Made by a program: the position numbers and the translations under genes. 64,000 bases of DNA from Opitutus terrae PB90-1 (lineage in GTDB: Bacteria > Verrucomicrobiota > Verrucomicrobiia > Opitutales > Opitutaceae): NCBI RefSeq assembly GCF_000019965.1, contig NC_010571.1, positions 3,481,001 through 3,545,000 on the forward strand. The letters are read 5' to 3'. The notes under the pieces are model-generated. The model did not search any database. It was not told the DNA's origin and was given only the letters and a program-made list of their open reading frames with translations. Positions 7,646 through 17,359 of the stretch are shown piece after piece; positions within the stretch are counted from its first letter, which is position 1, and each line of letters begins with the position of its first letter.

Positions 7646-8950
7646 TCAGAGATCCTTGCGACGGTAAGCGCGGATGGTGAGCGGAGGATCCGCCGGGTAA
7701 AACGCGGCGACGTCGGACAGATTCATCAGGATCCAAGGCATCACCTCGGACGAACCGTTTTTGGTGAAGACGATGTCGTCGGCGATGTGCACGCAGGAAT
7801 GCACCACGGTCTTCTCGTCGCGCATGAACACGAGGATGTCGCCCATCATCAGCCGACCGGACACCGGCACATAGTCGTTCTCGAGCGCGTCCTGCACCGC
7901 GACCGCGTCGCTGAACCGTTCGTCGGGCGGGTCGTTGAAAAAATTCATCGAGGTCCAATGGCAGTCGTGACCCGGGGAGGTCTCCTCCGGCGGCTGGGGG
8001 TAGGTGAACAAGTGGGCGCGGGGGAAGCGCGGCAGGAGGTGGGCCACGTCGATGGTGATGCCCTCGCGGCGATGGGAAATCGACTCGAGCAACGCCCGCA
8101 TCCCCTTCCGGCGCGGGCCACGGCCCCAGTAGTCCGTCAGCGTGTCGAGGTCCGAGTCGGGCCGGATGCGCAGCTTGACCAGGAGGGTCGACTTGCGCGC
8201 GAGGACTTTGACCAACCGAATCCGTTCGGCGTTGGAGGCCAGCCGCGGCAGCACGAGGTTGTGATCCGAGAACAGGAGCGAACTCCCCCGGCGATAGAGC
8301 AACCGCGTCACGGTCTGGATGGTCTCGGGCGCGAGCTGGCTGTTTTCCAGCCATTCGTCGGCGGTGTCGGCGCGAAAGCGAAACGGTTCCTGCTGATCCG
8401 GATTCTCGGGAAAAGCGGCGAGCGCGGAATAGATTCGCGTCCGGGCGGCGGTGCTGAGGTCGAGCACCCATTGGTCCGGTGGCCGGATGACGATCCGGTC
8501 GTCCGTTGTGGTCATCCGCCCGGGCTCCTCGAGGAGGGCGATGTCCGCGGGGCTCAGGTCGGCTTCGCGCCAAAGCATCGTCAACTGATCGCGGGAGTAG
8601 CCGAGGAAATTCCACACGGTGGGCCGGCCGACCGAGTAGTCGGCCACGGCGAACTCGTCCGGCGGTTCAATCACGATCCGTGAGTACTGCAGCTCGCCCC
8701 ACGGACCGGGGCGGCACTTGTGTACGTATTCGTCGTACTGGGGCGCTGGTCCGGTCGCGGGCGCTGGTTCGCGGCCGAGGCGCGGGAAGAACAGCAGGGC
8801 GGCGACGAACAGCCACGGCAGGAGCAGCAACCCGGCCCAAAAGAAGAGCGCGCGCCGGGTGAATTGGAAAATGGTCCGGTGAGGAGGAAGATTCGGGTTG
8901 ATGGCGGGAGGTGCTGAAGGTTGTCCGCGGTCTAAAAAGGAGCCCCGCAA
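7646..8950 (-). CDS. Membrane-anchored NlpC/P60-like hypothetical protein
   Basis: The frame encodes about 400 residues after one strong N-terminal hydrophobic segment (RALFFWAGLLLLPWLFVAA), so the bulk is probably periplasmic. Near the C-terminus there is a cysteine in GHDCHWTSMNFF and, about 60 residues later, histidines in VVHSCVHIADDIVFTKNG. This spacing and context resemble the Cys-His arrangement of NlpC/P60-type peptidoglycan peptidases and amidases, but the match is distant. No in-frame ATG precedes the hydrophobic segment; the TTG at 8950 is the nearest plausible start and is uncertain. The gene is convergent with the GT9 gene and divergent from serS. An alternative is a secreted protein with an unrelated fold. 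Confidence 0.6.
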   Translation of the reverse strand: MRGSFLDRGQPSAPPAINPNLPPHRTIFQFTRRALFFWAGLLLLPWLFVAALLFFPRLGREPAPATGPAPQYDEYVHKCRPGPWGELQYSRIVIEPPDEFAVADYSVGRPTVWNFLGYSRDQLTMLWREADLSPADIALLEEPGRMTTTDDRIVIRPPDQWVLDLSTAARTRIYSALAAFPENPDQQEPFRFRADTADEWLENSQLAPETIQTVTRLLYRRGSSLLFSDHNLVLPRLASNAERIRLVKVLARKSTLLVKLRIRPDSDLDTLTDYWGRGPRRKGMRALLESISHRREGITIDVAHLLPRFPRAHLFTYPQPPEETSPGHDCHWTSMNFFNDPPDERFSDAVAVQDALENDYVPVSGRLMMGDILVFMRDEKTVVHSCVHIADDIVFTKNGSSEVMPWILMNLSDVAAFYPADPPLTIRAYRRKDL

Positions 8951-9056
8951 AGTCGACGGCAAAGCGGCGCAACCGAGTGGCGGCGCCTCGCGGCCAAGGC
9001 GCAAGGCACGGAAATTGTTTGTTCTGCCTATATCGGCCGTTTTACGTAGGCGCCTC

Positions 9057-10328
9057 ATGCTAGACGCCAAACTCCTTCGTGAATCCCCGGACCTAGTCCG
9101 AGCTGCCATCGCCAAGAAACATCTGGACGTGGATGTTGACGCGGTGCTGGCCCTCGACGCCGCCTGGCGGACGCAGCTGCAGGAAGTGGAGACCCTGCGC
9201 GGCCGGCAGAAGGCGGCGAACACCGCGATGGCGGCGCTGCCAAAAGGCTCGCCGGAGTTTCAGGCCAAGGTGGCGGAGATGAAAGCGGTGTCGCAGCAGG
9301 TGAAGGAGCAGGACGCGAAGCTGAAGGACGCCGAGGGCGCCTTCCGGCAGGCGATGCTCTCGCTGCCGAACCTCCCGCACGCGACCGTGCCAGAAGGCCG
9401 GACGCCGCAGGAAAACGTCGTGTTTTCGCTGCACGGGGATCACGAGAAGCCGCATCCCAGCGCGGTGCCGCATTGGGAAATTCCGGGTTTCGAGCGGCTG
9501 TTTGATTTCGCGCGCGGGGCGAAGGTGACCGGCGCGGGTTTCCCGTTCTATGTCGGCGATGGCGCCCGGATGGTGCGGGCGCTGTTGCACTTCTTCTTGG
9601 AGGAAAACGCGCGCGCCGGCTACGTCGAAGTCAATCCGCCGATCTTCGTCAACGCGGCGAGCGCCACGGCGACGGGCCAGCTCCCGGACAAGGAAGGGCA
9701 GATGTATGAGACGACGCCGGATCATCTCTATGCGGTGCCGACGGCGGAAGTGCCGCTGACGAACTTCTTTCGCGACGAAATCGTGGATGAGGCGGCGCTG
9801 CCGATCTACCGCTGTGCCTACACTCCCTGTTTCCGGCGCGAGGCGGGCAGCTACGGCAAGGACGTCCGTGGGCTGAACCGACTGCACCAGTTCGACAAAG
9901 TGGAGCTGTTGAAGTGGGTGCATCCGTCGACGAGCTACGAGGAACTCGACAAGCTCCGGGGCGACGCGGAGGCGCTCCTGCAGAAGCTCAACCTGCCTTA
10001 CCGCGTGCTGCTGATGTGCGGCGGCGATCTGGGATTCGCGCAGGCCAAGAAATACGATCTCGAAGTGTGGGCGGCGGGCCAGAAGCGCTGGCTGGAGGTA
10101 TCGAGCTGTTCGAACTTCGAAGCGTTTCAAGCCCGGCGCGCGCAGATCCGGTTCCGTTCGAAGGAGACCGGCAAGCCGGAACTCGTCCACACGCTTAACG
10201 GCTCGGGCCTCGCGGTGCCACGCGTGCTGGCGGCGCTGCTCGAAAACAACCTGCAGGCGGACGGCCGCGTGCACATTCCCGAGGTGCTGCAGCCGTATTT
10301 CGGGAAGGAGTTCCTCAGCTTCAGCTGA
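9057..10328 (+). CDS. serS: Serine-tRNA ligase
   Basis: Charges tRNA-Ser (and tRNA-Sec where present) with serine in the cytoplasm. The 423-aa protein begins MLDAKLLRESPDLVRAAI and has the long N-terminal coiled-coil arm (about residues 30-100) that contacts the tRNA long variable arm. Class II motif 2 is YRCAYTPCFRREAGSYGKD, and motif 3 is NGSGLAVPRVLAALLEN. The open frame extends upstream to 8898, but the start at 9057 gives the universal SerRS N-terminus. The 106 bp between it and the divergent gene must hold its promoter. tilS follows 28 bp downstream, giving a small translation-related operon. Confidence 0.97.
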   Translation: MLDAKLLRESPDLVRAAIAKKHLDVDVDAVLALDAAWRTQLQEVETLRGRQKAANTAMAALPKGSPEFQAKVAEMKAVSQQVKEQDAKLKDAEGAFRQAMLSLPNLPHATVPEGRTPQENVVFSLHGDHEKPHPSAVPHWEIPGFERLFDFARGAKVTGAGFPFYVGDGARMVRALLHFFLEENARAGYVEVNPPIFVNAASATATGQLPDKEGQMYETTPDHLYAVPTAEVPLTNFFRDEIVDEAALPIYRCAYTPCFRREAGSYGKDVRGLNRLHQFDKVELLKWVHPSTSYEELDKLRGDAEALLQKLNLPYRVLLMCGGDLGFAQAKKYDLEVWAAGQKRWLEVSSCSNFEAFQARRAQIRFRSKETGKPELVHTLNGSGLAVPRVLAALLENNLQADGRVHIPEVLQPYFGKEFLSFS

Positions 10329-10356
10329 CGTTGCTGCGCCGCTGCGCAGCGTGTGC

Positions 10357-11418
10357 ATGGCCGCCCGCAAGCCGATCGACTGGCCGCAGTGTGCGGCGCG
10401 ACTGGCGGCGATCGTGCCGCGCGAACGGTTGCATCCGGCGGTGCTGGCGCACGCGGCACAGCCGGGGAAGCGCGAGCCGTGGATGGTGGCGTTCTCCGGA
10501 GGCGCGGATTCGCTCGCGCTGTTGTTGCTGCTGTGGGCGCATTGGCCCGAGCATCGGCGGCGGCTGAGCGCGGCGCATTTCAATCACCGGCTGCGCGGCC
10601 GCGCGGCATTGCAGGACGAACGTTTTTGCGCGCGCGTCTGCGCCGCGTTGCACGTACCGCTGGCGGTCGATCACTGGGAGGATCGGCCCGCCAAACCCAG
10701 TGAGGCCGAAGCGAGGACGGCGCGGCATGCGTTCTTCGACCGGCAGCTTCGCAAGCGCCGGGCTCGCGTACTGTGGTTTGGCCATCAACAGGATGACATC
10801 GCGGAAACCCTGTTGATGCGGCTGGCCCGCGGCAGCGGCTTGGCCGGACTGGCGGCGCCCCGGCCGGTGCAGGCCATGCCGGCGGGGAAAGTGCATCTGC
10901 GGCCGTTACTCGGATTGAAGAAGGCCGAACTCGCCGCGGCGCTGCGCCGTTGCGGCGCGTCCTGGTGCGAGGACCAGACGAACGCCGGGGAGCATTACCT
11001 GCGGTCGCGGATTCGACAGCGCGTGCTGCCCGCCTGGCGCGCAGCCGTGGGCGAGCGCGATGCGCTCGCGGGAGCGGCGCTCTCGCGGGAGCTGATGGAG
11101 GAGGACGACACGGCGTTGCAGGCATGGCTCGCGCGGCTGGCCCCGCTGCGGGAGGACGGCAGCCTGAACCTGCGACGGCTGAGAGGCGTGCCAGTCGCGG
11201 TGGTGCGGCGGGCGCTGCACCAGTGGCTGCTCCAACATGAGCGGTCCACCGGTTTGTCGCGCCAGTGTTTCGCCAGCCTGCTCGCGGCGGTGCTGACGCG
11301 GCGGACGACACGTTTGAGCATTGGGACAGGTGTTTTTGCCGAAGTTGGGAGGGACCGTTTGCGGATCGTAAGCGGGGTGCGAAACAAACGCGGGCAATTC
11401 CAACGGCGCATCAATTGA
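10357..11418 (+). CDS. tilS: tRNA(Ile)-lysidine synthase
   Basis: Modifies C34 of the CAU-anticodon tRNA-Ile to lysidine using ATP and lysine, so that AUA is read as isoleucine. The 353-aa protein has the PP-loop ATP-pyrophosphatase signature SGGADSLALL near residue 46, then FNHRLRG and GHQQDDIAETLLMRLARGSG, all hallmark TilS motifs. A downstream region with CEDQTNAGEHYLRSRIRQRVLP corresponds to the conserved DxTN..RxR(I/L)R block. An in-frame GTG six bases earlier is an alternative start. It is shorter at the C-terminus than E. coli TilS, like many bacterial versions. It lies between serS and ftsH on the same strand; tilS-ftsH linkage is common in bacteria. Confidence 0.93.
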   Translation: MAARKPIDWPQCAARLAAIVPRERLHPAVLAHAAQPGKREPWMVAFSGGADSLALLLLLWAHWPEHRRRLSAAHFNHRLRGRAALQDERFCARVCAALHVPLAVDHWEDRPAKPSEAEARTARHAFFDRQLRKRRARVLWFGHQQDDIAETLLMRLARGSGLAGLAAPRPVQAMPAGKVHLRPLLGLKKAELAAALRRCGASWCEDQTNAGEHYLRSRIRQRVLPAWRAAVGERDALAGAALSRELMEEDDTALQAWLARLAPLREDGSLNLRRLRGVPVAVVRRALHQWLLQHERSTGLSRQCFASLLAAVLTRRTTRLSIGTGVFAEVGRDRLRIVSGVRNKRGQFQRRIN

Positions 11419-11466
11419 CTTCTCCCGGGGGAACATCCACTTTCGGGGCGTTATCCCACTTGATAA

Positions 11467-13482
<2,016 letters not shown>

Positions 13483-13500
13483 GGTTTTTCGAGTCAGAAA

Positions 13501-13533
13501 ACGAAGGCGCGGCGAACTCCGCGCCTTTTTCGT
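13501..13533 (+). terminator. Rho-independent terminator after ftsH
   Basis: An 8-bp perfect stem, AGGCGCGG/CCGCGCCT (13505-13512 and 13519-13526), with a six-base loop CGAACT, followed by a T-run. It lies 18 bp after the ftsH stop and ends the serS-tilS-ftsH unit. Confidence 0.9.
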
Positions 13534-13601
13534 GGTCGGTAGCCGGCCCTCGCAAAACCGCTTGGTAAAACCGAAGAAACGTCGTATTAGTCAATTACCA
13601 C

Positions 13602-14960
13602 ATGAAAATCTGCTGTATCGGAGCTGGCTACGTTGGTGGACCCACAATGGCGATGATCGCCTGCAAAGCTCCGGACATCGAGGTTCGGGTCGTGGACATG
13701 AACGCGGCGCGGATCGCCTCGTGGAATTCCGACGCGCTGCCCGTGTATGAACCCGGTCTCGACGACGTCGTGAAGGAGGCGCGCGGCCGGAATCTGTTTT
13801 TCTCCACGGACGTCCGGAGCGCCATCCAGGCTGCGGACATCGTTTTCGTGGCGGTCAACACGCCGACGAAAACCTACGGGGTCGGCTCGGGCCGCGCGGC
13901 TGATCTCCGTTTCATCGAATCCGTCGCGCGCACGATCGCGGAGGTGGCCACGACGCCGAAGATCATCGTTGAGAAATCGACGATCCCCGTGAAGACCGCG
14001 GAGACGATCAAGGACATCCTCGCGGCGAACGCGCGCGGCGTAAAGTTCGAGGTGCTGTCGAATCCCGAGTTTCTCGCCGAGGGCACCGCGGTGGAGGATC
14101 TCAAGCAACCCGACCGGGTGTTGATCGGAGGCGAGCGCACGCCCGGTGGCGAGGCGGCGGTGCAGACGCTCGCCGACGTGTATGCGCGCTGGGTGCCGCG
14201 CGACCGGATCATCACGACGAATCTCTGGTCATCGGAGCTTTCGAAGCTGGTCGCCAACGCATTCCTCGCGCAGCGGATCTCGTCCATCAACTCGATCTCG
14301 GCGCTCTGCGAAGCGACCGGCGCGGACGTCGACGAAGTCGCGCGCGCAATTGGCAAGGACTCGCGGATCGGGCCGAAATTTTTGAAGGCGTCGGTGGGCT
14401 TTGGTGGATCGTGTTTCCAGAAGGACATCCTGAACCTGGTGTATCTGTGCGACCATTTCGCACTGCCTGAGGTGTCGAGCTACTGGGAAAACGTGGTGAA
14501 GATGAACGACTGGCAGAAACGGCGGTTCGCGACGAAGATCGTTCGCGCGCTGTTCAATTCGGTCGCGGACAAAAAAATCGCGGTCCTCGGCTTCGCGTTC
14601 AAGAAGGACACCAACGACACCCGGGAATCGCCCGCCATTTCGGTGTGCCGCGATCTGCTCGCCGAGCAGGCACGTGTGGCGGTTTACGATCCGCAGGTCA
14701 CCGAAGAAGATATCCGGCGCGAACTACTCGGACCCGACAAGCAGGACAGTCGATTGACGGTCGTGAAAAGCGCCTACGCGGCCGCGGAAGGAGCCCATGG
14801 GCTCGCCGTGCTCACCGAGTGGGACGAGTTCAAGACGCTGGATTTCAAGCGAATCTTCGAATCCATGGCGAAGCCCGCCTGTGTTTTTGATGGTCGGAAT
14901 ATCCTAAGTCTCGAAGCGCTTAAATCGCTAGGTTTTAGGGTCTACGGGGTCGGGAAGTAA
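13602..14960 (+). CDS. ugd: UDP-glucose 6-dehydrogenase
   Basis: Oxidises UDP-glucose to UDP-glucuronate with two NAD+, giving a precursor for acidic polysaccharides. It is 452 aa. The NAD-binding motif GAGYVG is at residues 7-12, and the catalytic cysteine is C271 in [27 protein letters not shown] marks the C-terminal UDP-binding domain. The stretch [18 protein letters not shown] and the length are closer to the long, animal/plant-like UGDH subfamily than to the ~390-aa enterobacterial type; this is a judgement from recalled sequences. It stands alone between two intergenic gaps and probably feeds the polysaccharide locus at 36-64 kb. Confidence 0.94.
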   Translation: MKICCIGAGYVGGPTMAMIACKAPDIEVRVVDMNAARIASWNSDALPVYEPGLDDVVKEARGRNLFFSTDVRSAIQAADIVFVAVNTPTKTYGVGSGRAADLRFIESVARTIAEVATTPKIIVEKSTIPVKTAETIKDILAANARGVKFEVLSNPEFLAEGTAVEDLKQPDRVLIGGERTPGGEAAVQTLADVYARWVPRDRIITTNLWSSELSKLVANAFLAQRISSINSISALCEATGADVDEVARAIGKDSRIGPKFLKASVGFGGSCFQKDILNLVYLCDHFALPEVSSYWENVVKMNDWQKRRFATKIVRALFNSVADKKIAVLGFAFKKDTNDTRESPAISVCRDLLAEQARVAVYDPQVTEEDIRRELLGPDKQDSRLTVVKSAYAAAEGAHGLAVLTEWDEFKTLDFKRIFESMAKPACVFDGRNILSLEALKSLGFRVYGVGK

Positions 14961-15052
14961 GTCCCGGCCGAAGCGCGTCCACCTTCCGGCGGAAAGCGCA
15001 GCGCTCACTTGCTGAAGAGGAGCGGGGGGAGGGCGGCGGCGAAATCAGTGTT

Positions 15053-15070
15053 AGCGGGTACTTTCCCGCT
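15053..15070. promoter_or_regulatory. Inverted repeat upstream of the 630-aa secreted protein gene
   Basis: A perfect 6-bp inverted repeat AGCGGG...CCCGCT with a six-base loop lies 8 bp before the 24-bp shared element. It has no T-run on the plus strand, so it is a weak candidate terminator for ugd or an operator. Confidence 0.35.
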
Positions 15071-15077
15071 GGACGCC

Positions 15078-15101
15078 TAGGGTTTTTATCCTATTTTTTA
15101 C
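15078..15101 (+). promoter_or_regulatory. 24-bp element shared with the promoter region of the giant surface protein gene
   Basis: The sequence reads TAGGGT, four variable bases, A, C/T, CCTATTTTT, C/T, AC. The first 16 bp form an imperfect palindrome TAGG..CCTA. Eighteen of the 20 non-spacer positions are identical to the copy at 23121-23144 on the other strand, the two differences both being C/T. It ends 16 bp before the ATG at 15118. It could contain a -10 box (TATCCT) or bind a regulator. Confidence 0.6.
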
Positions 15102-15117
15102 GCGTCCCAGCTTCACC

Positions 15118-17010
15118 ATGAACTTGCCCCGTTTGTTGGCGTCGTGTCGGTTCGCGCGTTTCGCTTGGCCCCTCGTCATCGCGATCGCTTTTGTGGCAGT
15201 CCCGGTCCACGGACAGGACGATGATCCCGCCGGCACGCCGAGCTATGTCGTCTACACTCCTGACGAGGTGATGCCGGTGCAAGGGCCGGCGCCCCTGCAG
15301 TTCAGCTATCAGCTGACGATCACCTCACCGACCGGCATGCCGGCGAACACGAACGCGACGGTGACCGTCGTGGGTGAAGCGACACTCGCGCCGGCGGCGG
15401 TGCCGCTCGCAACGGCAAGCGGGTTCGTCACCTTCAGCGCGGCGACGCTCGAATTCAGCGGACCACAGCAGTCGAAGACCATCACAGTCCAGCTGCGGAT
15501 TCCGAGCGGCACGGTGGAAGGGCAGTTCAGTTTTCACATCAGCACGACCGGCTGGCCGAGCGGGCACGCGATTCGGGACAACGGTACGGATGTGAACATG
15601 ACGGTGACGTTGCCGTTGCCGGTGACGGCTCCGCTGGTGACGATCGAGAGCCCGGCTCCGAATGCCACGTACAACTATGTGGCGGGCGGAAGTCCGACCC
15701 TGGTGCCGGTCACGGTGAAAGCAGTGGCGGCGGCGAATACCACGGTACAGCAAGTCGCGGCGTGGGTGCGGGCGGTGAATGATGCTGGCGTCGAATTTTT
15801 GTCCGAAGCGCTGAACCTTTCGGTGTCAGGGACGGGAATGTCGCAGGCGACCGGAACGCTCAGCTACCCGGTGACGGAGCCTGGCACCTATACGATCTCG
15901 GCCACCGCCAAGGATAATCTCGATGGGGCCGCGACCGATTCGCTGGCCTTCATCGTCACCCGCACCGTGCCGCCGCCGACGGTGGTGATTTCCCAGCCGA
16001 ACCAAACCAGCTTCGATTATCACCTCGGTGGGCCGGCGCTCTCCATTCCGTTCGCGTTCGAAGCACGGAGCCAATTCGGCGGGATCAAGAGCATTGCGGT
16101 GACGCTCGACGGCCAATCGGTGCCTTTTTCCGCGCCTGCGCTCGGCGCGCTCGTGGTGACTGGCACGGGCACGCTCACGATCGCTGCGGGCGGAGACTAC
16201 GAACTGGTGGTCACGGCCAAGGATGACTATGGCACCGCGGTGGCGACAACGAGTTTTGTTGTCAATGCGATCTCGGACACGAACGAGCGGCCGGTTCGCG
16301 GCGTGGTGTTCTTCGACGTGAACGCCAACGGCGTGATGGACGGGGATGACTACGGCTTGCCCGGCATGAAAGTGCGGTTGGTAAACTTGTGGGGCCACAC
16401 GGCCAAGACCACCACCAGTGCGGACGGCGAGTATGTGTTCAACGCGAAGCCTGGCGTCTACGTGGTGTGGGTCGATTGCGTGGACGGCTTTGCGCCCACG
16501 ACCTTGATTGCGCATCCGGTCGTGGTCTACCAATCGGCCGTCGACGTGGCCGACACGGGGTTCAAGCTTAGCTTCCTGGATCTGATGGGCATGCGCGCCG
16601 AAGGGAAGTCGCATGGCTTCTGGAAAAACAACGTGGACAAGGCCATTTCCGGCAAGAAGGGCGCGCAGGTTCCCGCTGCGTCGGTGCGGGCCTACACCAC
16701 GCAGCTCGGCGATCTCGCGCTCTCGCCCTTCGATGCGCTGACGATGCCGGCGGCATTAACCACACTCAGCTCCTCCAGCTCAAAACCGAAGGCGCTGCTG
16801 GCCAAGCAACTGCTCGCGGCCGAATACAACTACGCCAACGGTGCCTACATCGACGACAACGCGGCGCTCACGTATGCGTTCATTTACTGGGGCGAGCACG
16901 TGATGAAAAACGCGGACAGCCTGTCCCGCGTTTATGTGCTCTGGGCCAAGGATTGGTTCGATGCCTACAACAACAGTGAAGGCGGCCGGATCCGCGGCTC
17001 CCTGCTGTAG
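15118..17010 (+). CDS. Secreted protein with SdrD-B-like domain and C-terminal GFWKN segment
   Basis: I do not recognise a named family for this 630-aa protein. It has a signal peptide (about residues 1-32, ending AVPVHG-Q). Several Ig-like beta-sandwich segments rich in Thr/Val follow (roughly 40-380). An SdrD-B/carboxypeptidase-like repeat domain, GVVFFDVNANGVMDGDDYG, starts near residue 394 and includes a GEYVF strand. The last ~130 residues begin with SHGFWKNNVDKA near residue 498 and are helical with many Tyr/Ala/Asp. Metal binding by the Asp/Asn-rich loop is plausible. No PEP-CTERM, LPXTG or beta-barrel is seen at the C-terminus. It is convergent with the giant repeat protein gene, and both share an upstream element, which suggests co-regulated surface proteins. 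Confidence 0.75.
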   Translation: MNLPRLLASCRFARFAWPLVIAIAFVAVPVHGQDDDPAGTPSYVVYTPDEVMPVQGPAPLQFSYQLTITSPTGMPANTNATVTVVGEATLAPAAVPLATASGFVTFSAATLEFSGPQQSKTITVQLRIPSGTVEGQFSFHISTTGWPSGHAIRDNGTDVNMTVTLPLPVTAPLVTIESPAPNATYNYVAGGSPTLVPVTVKAVAAANTTVQQVAAWVRAVNDAGVEFLSEALNLSVSGTGMSQATGTLSYPVTEPGTYTISATAKDNLDGAATDSLAFIVTRTVPPPTVVISQPNQTSFDYHLGGPALSIPFAFEARSQFGGIKSIAVTLDGQSVPFSAPALGALVVTGTGTLTIAAGGDYELVVTAKDDYGTAVATTSFVVNAISDTNERPVRGVVFFDVNANGVMDGDDYGLPGMKVRLVNLWGHTAKTTTSADGEYVFNAKPGVYVVWVDCVDGFAPTTLIAHPVVVYQSAVDVADTGFKLSFLDLMGMRAEGKSHGFWKNNVDKAISGKKGAQVPAASVRAYTTQLGDLALSPFDALTMPAALTTLSSSSSKPKALLAKQLLAAEYNYANGAYIDDNAALTYAFIYWGEHVMKNADSLSRVYVLWAKDWFDAYNNSEGGRIRGSLL

Positions 17011-17036
17011 TTGCTGGTGAGTCGGTCCGGATTTGG

Positions 17037-17072
17037 GTGAGGCCGGATCCCGGTGGTCCGGCCTCACTGTTT
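17037..17072 (+). terminator. Hairpin terminator after the 630-aa secreted protein gene
   Basis: An 11-bp perfect stem, GTGAGGCCGGA paired with TCCGGCCTCAC, with a nine-base loop, starts 26 bp after the stop codon. The following bases TGTTTG are only weakly T-rich. Confidence 0.65.
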
Positions 17073-17173
17073 GATTCGCTCCAGCGAGCGGTTACTCGGG
17101 GCGGGAGCAAGTCGGCCGACCAAGTGGTGGCGCGCATGTCCTCGTTGGGCTTCACGCGTTTCGTTCTCAAACC

Positions 17174-17203
17174 AGCCCGACGAGAGCATCGGGCTTTATC
17201 TTT
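17174..17203 (+). terminator. Second hairpin with T-rich tail
   Basis: A 7-bp stem, AGCCCGA/TCGGGCT, with an eight-base loop, followed by TTATCTTTC. On the plus strand it would act as a backup terminator for the gene ending at 17010. Confidence 0.55.
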
Positions 17204-17359
17204 CATTGAATGGATGCGGCCGTGGTGGCGCACTCCGCCCGACACTCGTCTTCGCCATCCAAGTGGAACCCGCCGTCCCGGGTGGGTTGTTACTCGCTCA
17301 GCGCCGCCGACGAGGCTCAGGTGGTCCTGCCGCCGCGGCCGGTGAGCCGGTTTGCGAGG

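Larger units (their letters stand above)
17011..17359. other. Intergenic region between convergent surface-protein genes
   Basis: 349 bp without a credible gene. Two hairpins lie at 17037-17067 and 17174-17195. Small open frames here show no recognisable protein features. Nothing else was seen. Confidence 0.6.

Noticed and set aside
7636-7649. 14-bp palindrome containing both stop codons of convergent genes
   Set aside because: No loop or T-run, so it is not a credible terminator; probably a by-product of two TGA stops flanking GCC/GGC.
11415-11466. TTGACT before ftsH as a -35 promoter box
   Set aside because: No acceptable -10 sequence at 16-18 bp spacing; it overlaps the tilS stop and ftsH is probably co-transcribed.
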